A stretch of DNA of 64,000 bases from Rhodococcus wratislaviensis (GTDB lineage: Bacteria > Actinomycetota > Actinomycetes > Mycobacteriales > Mycobacteriaceae), in NCBI RefSeq assembly GCF_900455735.1, contig NZ_UAUI01000028.1:1-64000 (forward strand). The letters are read 5' to 3'. The translations under genes were made by a program, and so were the position numbers. This document shows positions 36,226 to 44,890 of the stretch, piece by piece (the first letter of the stretch is position 1; each line of letters opens with the position of its first letter). The notes below the pieces were generated by a model. It was not told where the DNA came from, searched no databases, and worked only from the letters and a program-made list of their open reading frames with translations.

Positions 36226-36927
36226 ATGACGAACATCAGCACAGCTCGACCCGGACGCAAATCCTTCACCCGCATGGCGGCGGTAGCGGGCATTGCCGTG
36301 CTCGCCGTGGTCATTGGTAATGGCACCGCCTCGGCCGGTGTCGACAACTCCAGTTCCGTCATCGACGCGGACGGCAATCGCATCGAGGTCTTGCAGGGCG
36401 ACACGCAGTATCAGGTCGTTCCGCCGCTCGACGGCGTACCGACCAGCGTCGAGTTCTTCCACAATGGATACGCCGGTGTGAACATCAGCGGTCCCGATGC
36501 GGCGGAGTTCGAGGGGACGCAGCTCACCGTCGGATATCAGATCGGCTACCCGGTTGCGCTGGCAGGTGCGACCATCGTCCTCAATTCGCCCGGCCTCGGG
36601 TTCGCGATCGGGTCGGACACCGGAATCGACCTGGGGCTCGTCCCCGACTTCACGCTGGATCTGAGCGCGGGGACCAACGCGGAGTTGGCGGGTGACATCA
36701 TCCCGTCGCAAGAGCTGGACATCGACCTGGAGCCGGGCGGTATCACCACGGTCCCGCTGCTCGAGGGCCAGGAGTTCGACGGACCCGAGGCGCTGGTGCG
36801 GATGCAGGGCGTTCACGGGTCCATTTCCGGCGCGATCGGACCGGTCACCATCCGGCCGTACGCGATGGCCGTGACGGCCAACGGTGACACCGTCATGACC
36901 TACGGTGTGCCGCAGAAGCTCAACTGA
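36226..36927 (+). CDS. MspA-family outer-membrane porin
   Basis: The product is 233 aa from ATG 36226 (GGGGA seven bases upstream); the ATG at 36214 would add four residues. It has a cleavable signal peptide with a basic N-region, a hydrophobic core (AAVAGIAVLAVVIGN) and an AxA site (TASAG). The mature protein follows MspA: VDNSSSVIDADGNRIEV, then EFFHNGYAGVNISGP, YQIGYPVALAG, and a C-terminal TIRPYAMAVT. MspA octamers form water-filled channels in the mycolic-acid outer membrane for small hydrophilic nutrients. Its presence marks a mycolate-bearing organism. Confidence 0.92.
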   Translation: MTNISTARPGRKSFTRMAAVAGIAVLAVVIGNGTASAGVDNSSSVIDADGNRIEVLQGDTQYQVVPPLDGVPTSVEFFHNGYAGVNISGPDAAEFEGTQLTVGYQIGYPVALAGATIVLNSPGLGFAIGSDTGIDLGLVPDFTLDLSAGTNAELAGDIIPSQELDIDLEPGGITTVPLLEGQEFDGPEALVRMQGVHGSISGAIGPVTIRPYAMAVTANGDTVMTYGVPQKLN

Positions 36928-38103
36928 GCAAGAACCCGAACAGGTTTCGGTTGGGGTGCCGCCGGGTCGTTACCAGGATCGCGACCCGCGGCGCTCCGTT
37001 CCACCGGAGCAGCCGACAACATCGTCGACCTCCCGGCCGGATTCTCATCCTTCACATGTTTGACGAGCAGATCGAGGACCTCGGGAACGCGGGCAGTCCA
37101 CCACGCCACACCGAAAGGCAGTGCGTTCTCCGTCAGCTGAGTAGGGCCCTACCGTGTGTGGTGATACATAATGGTGACCCGGCGACTCGCCGGCCGTTTC
37201 GGAAGTCGTATCTCGCGGGGGAGTACGTTCTGCTATGCGACCCGGCGGACCGGGGGTCTCGCGGATCGCCGAGCTCGCGACCATTTTCGACAAGGATTGA
37301 CGGAGAGCTGCAGGGCTGGTTCACCGCATGCGAACAGATCGCGTGCGGAGGCGAACCGCAAGGTCGGTAGGCTCATGGTGTCGGCAGATGCATTCAACAC
37401 GGATCGGATTGGCCGACGCTGCCCCGACCGGACTGCGGTCATTGCCCTTGTCGCACCCCATGGTCGACCCCGGCCACGGGGTGAACCGCAACCGAGGTCT
37501 TGCCGTCACGTCCAGAACAAGGCGCGCCAGCCATTAGCGACGTCGCCCGTCCACCCGTATGCCTCCAGATTGAGGCGGCATCGCTTCGTTACTTTATCGC
37601 CGGCGGTCACCAGGATGTCGACTATCGACATCCGGTTACCGCCTATACGACTGATGTTCACTTTGCGGCAGATCGCTGACCGGCGTGCGGAGTTCGGCAA
37701 GCGACGGCGGTGCGTGCCGGTCGGCCTCCGATGTTCCGGGAGTCCTCGCCTCGGTTCGCGGCCGGGCAACGTGTGAGTCCTTCGGCATCAGATCGGGGTT
37801 GCGAGGCGATCGTGCCGCCACCGGCGGCGACGGGTTTGCCCGCCAGCGCCGAATGCCGGAACTGGATACCGCACCGGACGGAACTCGGCTGATGCGTACG
37901 TCGCCCGAGAAGGGGAGAGGCGGCGCCGCAAACGATACCGGACAGTCTGCTGCGTCTGGTGAGTGCCGCACTCGAGCCGCCCTTTGGCTGCATTTCGCCG
38001 TTCGGGAGATGCGTGTCGACGTTTCATCCACGCCTTGGCTACGGTTAGTGGAAAGATTGCGGTAAGGGTGCTTATACAACTCGCTAAGACCCTTGGAGGA
38101 AGC
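36928..38103. other. Long gene-poor stretch
   Basis: Nearly 1.2 kb without a convincing gene. A minus-strand frame of 41 codons (37506-37631) reads smoothly (MSIVDILVTAGDKV...) but lacks support. The remaining frames are Arg/Pro/Ser-rich and look non-coding. Confidence 0.4.
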
Positions 38104-38322
38104 ATGCGCATATCTCAAACGGCGGCCAGTGCGGTCGGCGTCATGCGGCTTGCGTTCGATGCGGGCGTCGCCCTGGTCTCCATCGTTGTTGCAGTGCCGG
38201 TCGCATTGGCAATAGGCCGAGGGAGGGTGTTAGTGCGCGGGGCGCGCGGCGACATCGCGGCGACGAGTGTCCCGGCAGAAGACCACGTTCATGACCTGGG
38301 AACGATCGTGGACGTGCGGTAA
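38104..38322 (+). CDS. Small membrane protein, hypothetical
   Basis: The product is 72 aa. The ATG is preceded by a strong GGAGGA. After a short N-terminus comes one hydrophobic segment (AGVALVSIVVAVPVALAIG), then a basic GRGRVLVRGARG stretch and an acidic/His C-terminus. I do not recognise a family. The good ribosome site and membrane helix in an otherwise empty region make it a credible small gene, but it could be a remnant. Confidence 0.45.
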   Translation: MRISQTAASAVGVMRLAFDAGVALVSIVVAVPVALAIGRGRVLVRGARGDIAATSVPAEDHVHDLGTIVDVR

Positions 38323-38440
38323 CCGGCAAGGCGCTGGTGGACAGGGCGGACTGATCGAGATCGACATCGCGATGTAGACGTGACCGACGTTCGGATGTGG
38401 CGAGAGGGGATGCTGCCGCGGAGGAAGCCGACGGCACCAT

Positions 38441-38722
38441 TTATATTGTGCCCGAGTCTTGTTCGCTCGGTGCGAGCACTGCGGCACCGAAGCAGTGGCA
38501 GGTCAGCAAGGCGATCTCGGCATCCAGGCGGTCCTCGGGAGGGGGTGGCCGCGGCGTTCGATCCCGCGCTGGACCCGGTACTTCACCGAGTTGAAGTGCA
38601 GGTGGAGTTCCTCGGCGGCGGATTTGTAGATGGAACCGTGTCCCAGGAAGGTGCGCAGCGTTTCGCGGAGCCGCGCATCGTTCTCGGTGTCCGCGGCGAG
38701 AGGTCCGAGTGTCTCGTGCCGT
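38441..38722 (-). pseudogene. PucR/CdaR-type regulator, C-terminal HTH remnant
   Basis: The minus strand reads LGPLAADTENDARLRETLRT, then GHGSIYKSAAEELHLHFNS and VKYRVQRGIERRG. This is the C-terminal helix-turn-helix (PF13556) of PucR-family regulators. Near 38530 the frame shifts to PEDRLDAEIALLTCHCFGAAVL, which completes the normal end, with a stop at 38441. Homology begins abruptly at about 38720, where a PHA synthase fragment starts on the other strand. All N-terminal parts are missing. Confidence 0.8.
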
Positions 38723-39075
38723 GTTGGACCAGAGCCGAGCCGGCTTCTCCGCCGCCGCCCTCGACCCGACCACCGCCAAGGCCGCTGTCCGCGTCTCGGC
38801 TGCTCGCGGGTACCTCGAGGGCCGCTCACTGGCCGAGGTGTTCGCCTGGCTACGCCCGACCGACCTGATCTGGTGGTACTGGGTCAACAACTACATCCGG
38901 TGCTCTTCTGGAACGTCGACACCACCCGGATGGCCGCCACACTCCACAAGGACATGGTGCAGATGGGACTGAGCAACGCGCTGACCACCCCGGGCGCAGT
39001 GCGCATGCTGGGCACCCCCGTCGACCTGACCAAAATCACCGTGGACACCTACGTGATCGTCGCCTTCCAGAATCC
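38709..39075 (+). pseudogene. Poly(3-hydroxyalkanoate) synthase (PhaC) fragment
   Basis: The plus strand encodes a PhaC interior: ARGYLEGRSLAEVFAWLRPT, then DLIWWYWVNNYI in one frame. After a shift near 38895 it continues as VLFWNVDTTRMAATLHKDM and LTKITVDTYVIV. The catalytic Cys of the lipase box lies upstream in an intact synthase and is absent, as is the catalytic Asp/His end. At about 39075 it runs straight into depolymerase sequence. Confidence 0.8.
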
Positions 39076-39539
39076 GCGCCGGTGCCGGCGACTGGTCCTC
39101 GCCGCCACCGCAACCGGCGCCCTCATGGTGCCCGCCCGGCCGTCGGTCCTGACGAAGATGCTCACCCCCGCCGGTTCGTCGACCGCGACTGTCTGGCCTC
39201 GATCGCCGCGACCATCTACGGCGGCAGCGCCGATTTCGGCAACGCTGACATCGCCCAGATCGTCGGCCATCAACTGGCGGCCGGATCCCGCCGCGGCTAT
39301 CTGTACCAGCTGCTGGCCGGGTCGGTGTGGTCGAGCCTGTTCGCCCTCCCCGCGATCCGCCAACCCACCCTCATCGTCGCCGGCACCGACGACCCGATCA
39401 TTCCGATCATCAACGCCCACATCATGGCCCGGCTGCTGCCGCACGCCACCCTCCACACACACACCCCGGCGGCCACGTCGACCTGCTCACCAACGCGTCC
39501 ACACTCGGCCCGATCATCGAGGACTTCCTCGCGACCTAA
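39076..39539 (+). pseudogene. PHA depolymerase (PhaZ, alpha/beta hydrolase) C-terminal fragment
   Basis: It continues from the PhaC fragment: RLVLAATATGALMVPARPSV, a frameshift near 39155, then ASIAATIYGGSAD, RGYLYQLLAGSVWSS and QPTLIVAGTDDPIIPIIN (the Asp loop). A second shift near 39465 leads to GGHVDLLTNASTLGPIIEDF with the catalytic-His region. The stop is at 39539. The N-terminal half with the nucleophile Ser is missing. The ends of two neighbouring PHA genes appear to have been joined by deletion and then decayed. Confidence 0.75.
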
Positions 39540-39609
39540 TATGTTCGGCCGGCGCAGGGTGCTGCGTATCGACGGTTGGTTGGCCGGCCGTCGCCGGGGT
39601 CGAATGCGC

Positions 39610-40254
39610 TCAGAATCCGATGGCTTCGCGGATGAGAACGACGGTTCCGCGGCCGGGGACCAGTTCGCGTCCGTTGATCAGGATTTTCGAGATCGTGCTG
39701 CGGACGCCGTAGGCATGCTGGGCGCGGACATCTTCTTTGGGATAGGAATAGGTTTCGATGCGGTGCAGTGCGGTGGCCAGATCGGGCACCACCTTTTGGG
39801 CTCCGACCACCCATACGGCCTGTGTGGCGCCGGATGCGTAGGGGGCGAGTTGGCTGCCGCTCGCCGATGCGGTCACGAGCTTTCCGTCTTCGGTGACGGC
39901 GTGGACGCTCCCGACCACCACTTCGGGTGCCGAGCGGGTGACGCGTACGTCGTCATGTCGTGCGCTCAGGTCCCAGTCGGACTGCTCGGCGCGCAGGCTG
40001 TGAAACGTGCCGGAGGAGTTGATGGTTTCCGCCAGGCCGGAGAGTCGGAGCGTCTCGCTGGTCGAGGTGAAGATTGTCTTGTCGGTCGGGAGCAGGTCGG
40101 TGACGAGGGTGTGCGCCTCTTCGACGGTGTCGACGATGTGCGCGGTGAACCCATTGCGGCGCAGACTTTCCGCGGCCCTCTCCACCCGATCGGGGGCGGC
40201 GGGCGTGGCGAACGACTCGTCCACTGCGAGTTCGACGATCGGATTGTCGGTCAT
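39610..40254 (-). CDS. LUD-domain protein (LutC/YkgG-like)
   Basis: The product is 214 aa from the ATG at 40254 with GAAAGG nine bases upstream. The LUD fold is recognised from DRVERAAESLRRNGFTAHIV, TIFTSTSETLRLSGL, the acidic DVRVTRSAPEVVVGSVHAVTEDG, and VVWVVGAQKVVPDLATAL-type sequence ending in RELVPGRGTVVLIREAIG. LutC-like proteins work with Fe-S partners in L-lactate oxidation, but stand-alone LUD proteins have unknown roles. It is the last gene of the five-gene minus-strand locus with the lyase homologue, 164 bases after the FAD oxidase. Confidence 0.8.
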   Translation of the reverse strand: MTDNPIVELAVDESFATPAAPDRVERAAESLRRNGFTAHIVDTVEEAHTLVTDLLPTDKTIFTSTSETLRLSGLAETINSSGTFHSLRAEQSDWDLSARHDDVRVTRSAPEVVVGSVHAVTEDGKLVTASASGSQLAPYASGATQAVWVVGAQKVVPDLATALHRIETYSYPKEDVRAQHAYGVRSTISKILINGRELVPGRGTVVLIREAIGF

Positions 40255-40418
40255 GATGTGAAACCTTTCAATTGGCGACTGTCTGCGGATCGGCGGGCAG
40301 GCGGCAGCGAAGAGCAGGGTTCGTGCCCCTCTGCATCCGGCGCGCGTAGTCACACAATTCTCCCGCTATTGATCTCGCCGGGTTTCTGATTGCCGAGCGA
40401 CAGCGTCCGCGTCTGTCG

Positions 40419-41666
40419 TCAGATGCGTCCTGCGAACTGGAAGGGAAGCATCGATTCCGGGATGTGACGGGTGGTGACCATTTCGGCGATCCCCTCAGCT
40501 GTGGCAGGTGCCAGGGTGACACCCAACATGCCGTGGCCGGCGGCAATGTAGAGACCGCGGTGACCGGGCGCTGGGCCGATGAACGGCAGGCTGTCCGGTG
40601 TCGCGGGCCGTAGTCCGGCTCTGCCGGAGCGAATGTCGACATCTGCGTCCGGGGACCATCCTGCCAAGTAGGGATGCACCTGGTTCAGGAGGAGTCGGAT
40701 CCGTCGCTCGGGGACGCGTTCGTCGCGGGCAGGTAGTTCGAATGCGCCGGCGATGCGTACCGCGTCGTGGTAGGGGCTCAGTCCCAGCTTGGGCTCCATC
40801 AGGTACAGCGCGTGGCGTGGGGAGCTACCGGCACCTCGGACGTCGATCGAGTACCCCTTGGCTCCGATGATCGGCAACCGGAAACCCAGGGACGTGAGAA
40901 GCGCGTTCGTCGCGGCACCGAGCGTTACGACCACGTCGTCGACGTCCAATGAGTGGTCCGGCATTCGTATCGACCACCTCGCACCTACGGGAGTGACGGC
41001 CTGCACGGCTGTGTCCTGGAGTACGGTGACGCCCATTTCACTGACCCGCTTGTGCAGACCTTGGAGCAGGGATTCCGGGTTGACGTGCCGGTCGATCGAG
41101 GTGTGGGCGGCAACCTGTACCCCGGGTCCCACGGCAGTGTCGCGTCGACGTGCTTCGTCACCGGACAGATATTCGACGCTGCCGGGGAAGCCCATCGGGA
41201 GCAGGTGGTCGAACAGCTGGGTGAACCATTCCAGGCCGTCGGCGTATTGTGCCAGTGCGAGCAACCCGGCCGAGTGCATCTCGAAATCGACACCGTCATC
41301 GCGCATCTCGTCGAACAGATCGAGTGTGTGGGTGTTCAGTTGCAGCAGTGCCCGGACTCCGCTCTCGTACGCCGAGGGTCGGGACGCGCGGGCGAACTTC
41401 CACAGCCAACGGATCCAGTCGGTGTCCAGCCGCGGCCGGATGGACAAGGCGCCATTGGGGTCGAAGGCGTGTTTGAGTCCGAGTCCGACGACACCGGGTG
41501 AGGCGAGGGGCGTCGACAGGGACGGGGTGATCCAACCGGCATTGACGCCGGAAGCCGACCGGCCGATCGAACCGCGTTCGATGACCGTGACGTCCTCGCC
41601 GCGACGGCGAAGGCTCCACGCTGTACTCATCCCCACAACCCCGCCGCCGATCACTGCAACAGTCAC
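40419..41666 (-). CDS. FAD-dependent amine/D-amino-acid oxidoreductase (DadA-like)
   Basis: The product is 415 aa from a GTG at 41666 with AAGGAGA six bases upstream. The N-terminal FAD motif is VAVIGGGVVGMSTAWSLRRR and the DadA/GlyOx family signature follows (ERGSIGRSASGVNAGWITPS). The C-terminus has GRAGLRPATPDSLPFIGPAP then GHGMLGVTLAPATAEGIAEM, both typical. The enzyme oxidises a D-amino acid or N-alkylated amino acid to an imine and passes electrons to the respiratory chain or O2. It lies 35 bases after the ammonia-lyase homologue, so the two probably act on the same or successive compounds. Confidence 0.9.
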   Translation of the reverse strand: MTVAVIGGGVVGMSTAWSLRRRGEDVTVIERGSIGRSASGVNAGWITPSLSTPLASPGVVGLGLKHAFDPNGALSIRPRLDTDWIRWLWKFARASRPSAYESGVRALLQLNTHTLDLFDEMRDDGVDFEMHSAGLLALAQYADGLEWFTQLFDHLLPMGFPGSVEYLSGDEARRRDTAVGPGVQVAAHTSIDRHVNPESLLQGLHKRVSEMGVTVLQDTAVQAVTPVGARWSIRMPDHSLDVDDVVVTLGAATNALLTSLGFRLPIIGAKGYSIDVRGAGSSPRHALYLMEPKLGLSPYHDAVRIAGAFELPARDERVPERRIRLLLNQVHPYLAGWSPDADVDIRSGRAGLRPATPDSLPFIGPAPGHRGLYIAAGHGMLGVTLAPATAEGIAEMVTTRHIPESMLPFQFAGRI

Positions 41667-41701
41667 CTCGGTCTCCTTTCTGTTGATTCGGTGAAAGAGA
41701 T

Positions 41702-43132
41702 TCAGGTGGTGGCCAACTCGGAAACGGGTGCCGCCGCGTCGTCTCGGGGTCGGCTGAGCAAGTCGACGACCGACTCGAGTTGTGCGCCGAAGTCGACAGG
41801 TGCGCTTCCGACGGGGAAGCGCCGAAGGATCTGCCGGCTGAGCGCCGCGAGCCGTCGTGGCACCGGCTGTCCCGTGCGGGCGAGTGTGTGGCTGGCCACG
41901 ACGCCGAGGACGGCGAGATTGTTGTCGAGTGCTGCACCGGCATCGTGCGCTTTTCGCCACGCAAGCAGGTCGGGTGTTCCCGTGTCGGTCTGACCTGCTC
42001 CGCCCAGGCCGATCAGTGACGTCGTTGCGGCGGCGCGCGCCTCTTCCGCCCATCCTGCCGACGTCATGTAGAGCAGGCTGACCTGGGATTCGGGTTCGGT
42101 GGCGACGAGCCCTCGGGGATCTTCGACGATTCGATTGACCTGGGCCGTAACCAACTGGCACACATCGGCCCACGTGCGAGCGAGGGAATCGAGACTCGGA
42201 GCGACGAGGGGGTTGTGGTAGCCGCCGTTCGACAGGACCGCGCCGAGGGGCGGATGGATTGCCGGGCCGACGAAGATCGGGTTGTTCGATGACGCCGAGA
42301 GCGCGATCTCGGCGCATTCTTCGGCGGCGGCCTGCGCCCGCCGCGCCCATCCGATGACGCGTGGCCCACTGCGGAAGGACACCGGCGCTTGATAGGGGAG
42401 TTCGGACGAGTGGTCGTCGGTCTCGATCAGTCGGCGGATGTTGTGTATGGCTTCGGCCTGGTGTTCGTCGCGCCAGGCGGCCTCGAGTTCGGGGGCGTAG
42501 TGAGCTGCCGGGGCATGGATCGCCACCGCGCCCAGCGCCATCATCTGCTCCATGACGGTGATCCGATGCCGTCCGGCCAGTGCGGCGTCACCCAGGGCCG
42601 CCGCCGCCACTGGGGAACCATTGATGAGTGCCATCCCCTCGCCGATCTCGAGGGACCCGTCGAAGTGGGTCCGGAGCAGGTGTCCCAGGGGAATTATGTC
42701 GCCTGGCTCGCCGTTTCCGCGGGCTGGAACCGGTGGAAGATCGGTTTCGAGCAGGTCGAGAAGCCGGTGCACTGTTTCCACGCGCAGGCACGCCGTCCCG
42801 TTCAGCACGTCTGCGAGCCGGGCTAGGACGGCGGCGCGGAGGAGGCGTTCAGGCAGCCGCGGGCCGACGGTGGCGGGTGTCGACGGCAGTCGGGTGGCGA
42901 ACTCTGCGCGGCCCTCGTCGCCGAGAACGGATTTCGCGCCGACATGGTGTTTGGTAGTGATTCCGTAGAGATGACGATCCGCGTTCTGTTCGACGAAGTC
43001 GACGAATTCTTGTCGACGGGACCGGATGACACTCAGTGCGCGATCACTGATGCTGCACTGTTCGCCCATCCAGGCCACCCGAGCGATGTTGTCGAGGGTG
43101 AGGTCGTCGCTGCTGTCGATGAGAACAGTCAT
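41702..43132 (-). CDS. Aromatic amino acid lyase (HAL/PAL) family protein lacking the MIO triad
   Basis: The product is 476 aa; GGAGGAA precedes the ATG. The family is clear along the chain: YGITT (Tyr56, the general-base position), the region of residues 138-151, EGMALINGSP, the VSFRSGPRVIGW block (Arg of the SxRCxPQ motif), SSNNP, and an acidic residue before QVSLL. But the Ala-Ser-Gly that cyclises to the MIO electrophile is Glu142-Pro143-Gly144 here (GEPGD). The protein therefore cannot make MIO and must use another chemistry, as seen in ergothionase-type members as far as I recall. It sits between an MFS importer and a DadA-like oxidase under a PucR regulator, which suggests degradation of an unusual amino acid or betaine. 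Confidence 0.88.
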   Translation of the reverse strand: MTVLIDSSDDLTLDNIARVAWMGEQCSISDRALSVIRSRRQEFVDFVEQNADRHLYGITTKHHVGAKSVLGDEGRAEFATRLPSTPATVGPRLPERLLRAAVLARLADVLNGTACLRVETVHRLLDLLETDLPPVPARGNGEPGDIIPLGHLLRTHFDGSLEIGEGMALINGSPVAAAALGDAALAGRHRITVMEQMMALGAVAIHAPAAHYAPELEAAWRDEHQAEAIHNIRRLIETDDHSSELPYQAPVSFRSGPRVIGWARRAQAAAEECAEIALSASSNNPIFVGPAIHPPLGAVLSNGGYHNPLVAPSLDSLARTWADVCQLVTAQVNRIVEDPRGLVATEPESQVSLLYMTSAGWAEEARAAATTSLIGLGGAGQTDTGTPDLLAWRKAHDAGAALDNNLAVLGVVASHTLARTGQPVPRRLAALSRQILRRFPVGSAPVDFGAQLESVVDLLSRPRDDAAAPVSELATT

Positions 43133-43202
43133 GAAGGTTCCTCCGAGTGAGAGTTGGGCTGATGGCGCCGGTCGGTCGGCTGACTGACGGCGTCTGTTCG
43201 GG

Positions 43203-44588
43203 TTACGCCTGAGACACGAACGACGAGTTGCTGTCAGGACTGCCGCTGTCGGATTTCTGCGGCGCTTCCTCGGTGTCGGCTGCGGCCTGCGCGAGGGTCA
43301 GGCCCGCGGTTTCCGGTGCCCAGGCGATGCTGATGAGAAAACCGACACCAGCCACCACACCGGTGATCAGCGTGACCCCGTGTGCTCCGAACTTATCGAT
43401 TCCTACCGGCAGCAGAAGCGTCCCGATCGCTGCCCCGATCCGGCTGAAGGACACGCAGATTCCGGTCGCGGATGCGCGGATGCTGGTCGGGAACAGTTCG
43501 CTGGGATAGACGGTGTCGAGTGCGGCCATCGCCGACGAGATGAGTGCGAACAGTGCGAAGAGGGCGATGACATAGCCCGCGGGGGCGCTCTGCCAGAGGC
43601 CGATTGCCAGTGTCGATGCGGTCAGAAGTGCGAAGGAGATCAGGGTGTAGGGGCGTCGACCGATCTTGCCGATCGTGACGATGCCGACGCCGCCGCCGAT
43701 CAGAAGGAAGAGGTTGACACTGGTGGTCTGCCAGAAGCCGGATTCGATGTCGAGTGATTCGAGGATGGTGGGGAGGAAGGTGAAGACAGCGAAATAGGGA
43801 ACGACCTGGCAGAACCAGAACAGGCACGCGAATGCCAGACGCTTGCGGTGCTGTGCGGCGAACACGTCGCGCAGTGAACCAGACGATTCCGCCGCCTCCT
43901 CCTCGGCGAGGTCGGCGAGGGTTGCGGTCGGGGAGACATGCTTCCGCAGAATCGCGAGGCCTTCCTCTGCTCGTCCGTTCTGAGCGAGCCAGCGCGGTGA
44001 CTCGGGTGTATTCCGGCGGAGGATGAGCAGAATGAGCGCGGGGACCGCGCTGGTCGCCAGGATCCAGCGCCAGGCGTCGGCGCCCCCGACCTCGGCTAGT
44101 GCCGTTCCGACGACAATCGCGAGGACGTACCCGACTGTCCACATCGCCGGCCCCACTGCGAGCAGGGTGGCCCGGTGTTTCCGCGGTGAGAACTCGGCCA
44201 CGAGGGTCGTGGCGATCGTGTAGTCGGCTCCGACCGCAATCCCCAGCAGAACCCGGAGAACGAGCAACATGACGGCGTCGGTGACGGCGATTTGAGCGAG
44301 GGAGAGGACGACGAACAATGCGAGGTCGATGACGAACATCCGCCGGCGGCCGATCTTGTCGGTGACCCAGCCGAACAACAGGCTCCCCAGGAACACGCCG
44401 ATCAGTGCGGAGGCGCCGATAAAGCCGCTCATCAATGAACCGATCGGATGAGACTGTGCGAAGAGGGGGAGTGCGGGAACAATGGCGCCGAGGATGTACC
44501 CGTCGCAGAGATGTCCGCCATTTCCGTAGAGCGTCGTTTTCAGATGAAACCGCGAGAGTCTCGCGTCATCGAGAGCGTGTGTGGCCAC
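43203..44588 (-). CDS. MFS transporter (sugar/organic-acid porter type)
   Basis: The product is 461 aa with a GTG start at 44588 and GAAGGAG upstream. Twelve hydrophobic segments, the inter-TM2/3 motif GWVTDKIGRRRMF and the matching TIGKIGRRPYT in the second half, plus TPESPRWLAQNGRAEEG at the centre, fit the SP or aromatic-acid:H+ symporter group. The N-terminal DGYILGAIVPAL is typical of substrate importers. It precedes the lyase homologue by 70 bases in the same direction and is probably its substrate uptake system. Confidence 0.9.
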   Translation of the reverse strand: MATHALDDARLSRFHLKTTLYGNGGHLCDGYILGAIVPALPLFAQSHPIGSLMSGFIGASALIGVFLGSLLFGWVTDKIGRRRMFVIDLALFVVLSLAQIAVTDAVMLLVLRVLLGIAVGADYTIATTLVAEFSPRKHRATLLAVGPAMWTVGYVLAIVVGTALAEVGGADAWRWILATSAVPALILLILRRNTPESPRWLAQNGRAEEGLAILRKHVSPTATLADLAEEEAAESSGSLRDVFAAQHRKRLAFACLFWFCQVVPYFAVFTFLPTILESLDIESGFWQTTSVNLFLLIGGGVGIVTIGKIGRRPYTLISFALLTASTLAIGLWQSAPAGYVIALFALFALISSAMAALDTVYPSELFPTSIRASATGICVSFSRIGAAIGTLLLPVGIDKFGAHGVTLITGVVAGVGFLISIAWAPETAGLTLAQAAADTEEAPQKSDSGSPDSNSSFVSQA

Positions 44589-44890
44589 GGGGGCTCCTTC
44601 AGGAAAGAGGATGGGTATTCATCAGTCGCGACGGTCGAGCTCGCCGATTCCGGCCCGTGCACCCGCCGGAATCCTCGTTCGAGTGTTCGAGGGAACCGGC
44701 ACGTCGACGTGGCCGGCGAGGGTCTGTCGGCGCGTCCATCTGCACCGATGCGACGTTCTCGACTGTGATTCCGAACACTACGGCCGACGTGCGGGAGCGT
44801 CTTCCGTCTGTGTTCGAGTAACGGCGACGTGTGTTCCTGACATTGTCGAAAGCTCCAGGTGGTCCGTGGAAACTGACGGTTGAACACGCA

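Noticed and set aside
37506..37631. 41-codon minus-strand frame beginning MSIVDILVTAGDKV
   Set aside because: Reads smoothly but I see no ribosome site for the ATG and no family; could be chance.
41296..42369. Open frames on both strands across the lyase and DadA-like genes
   Set aside because: The two called genes have ribosome sites and complete motifs; the others are low-complexity Arg/Ser/Pro text.
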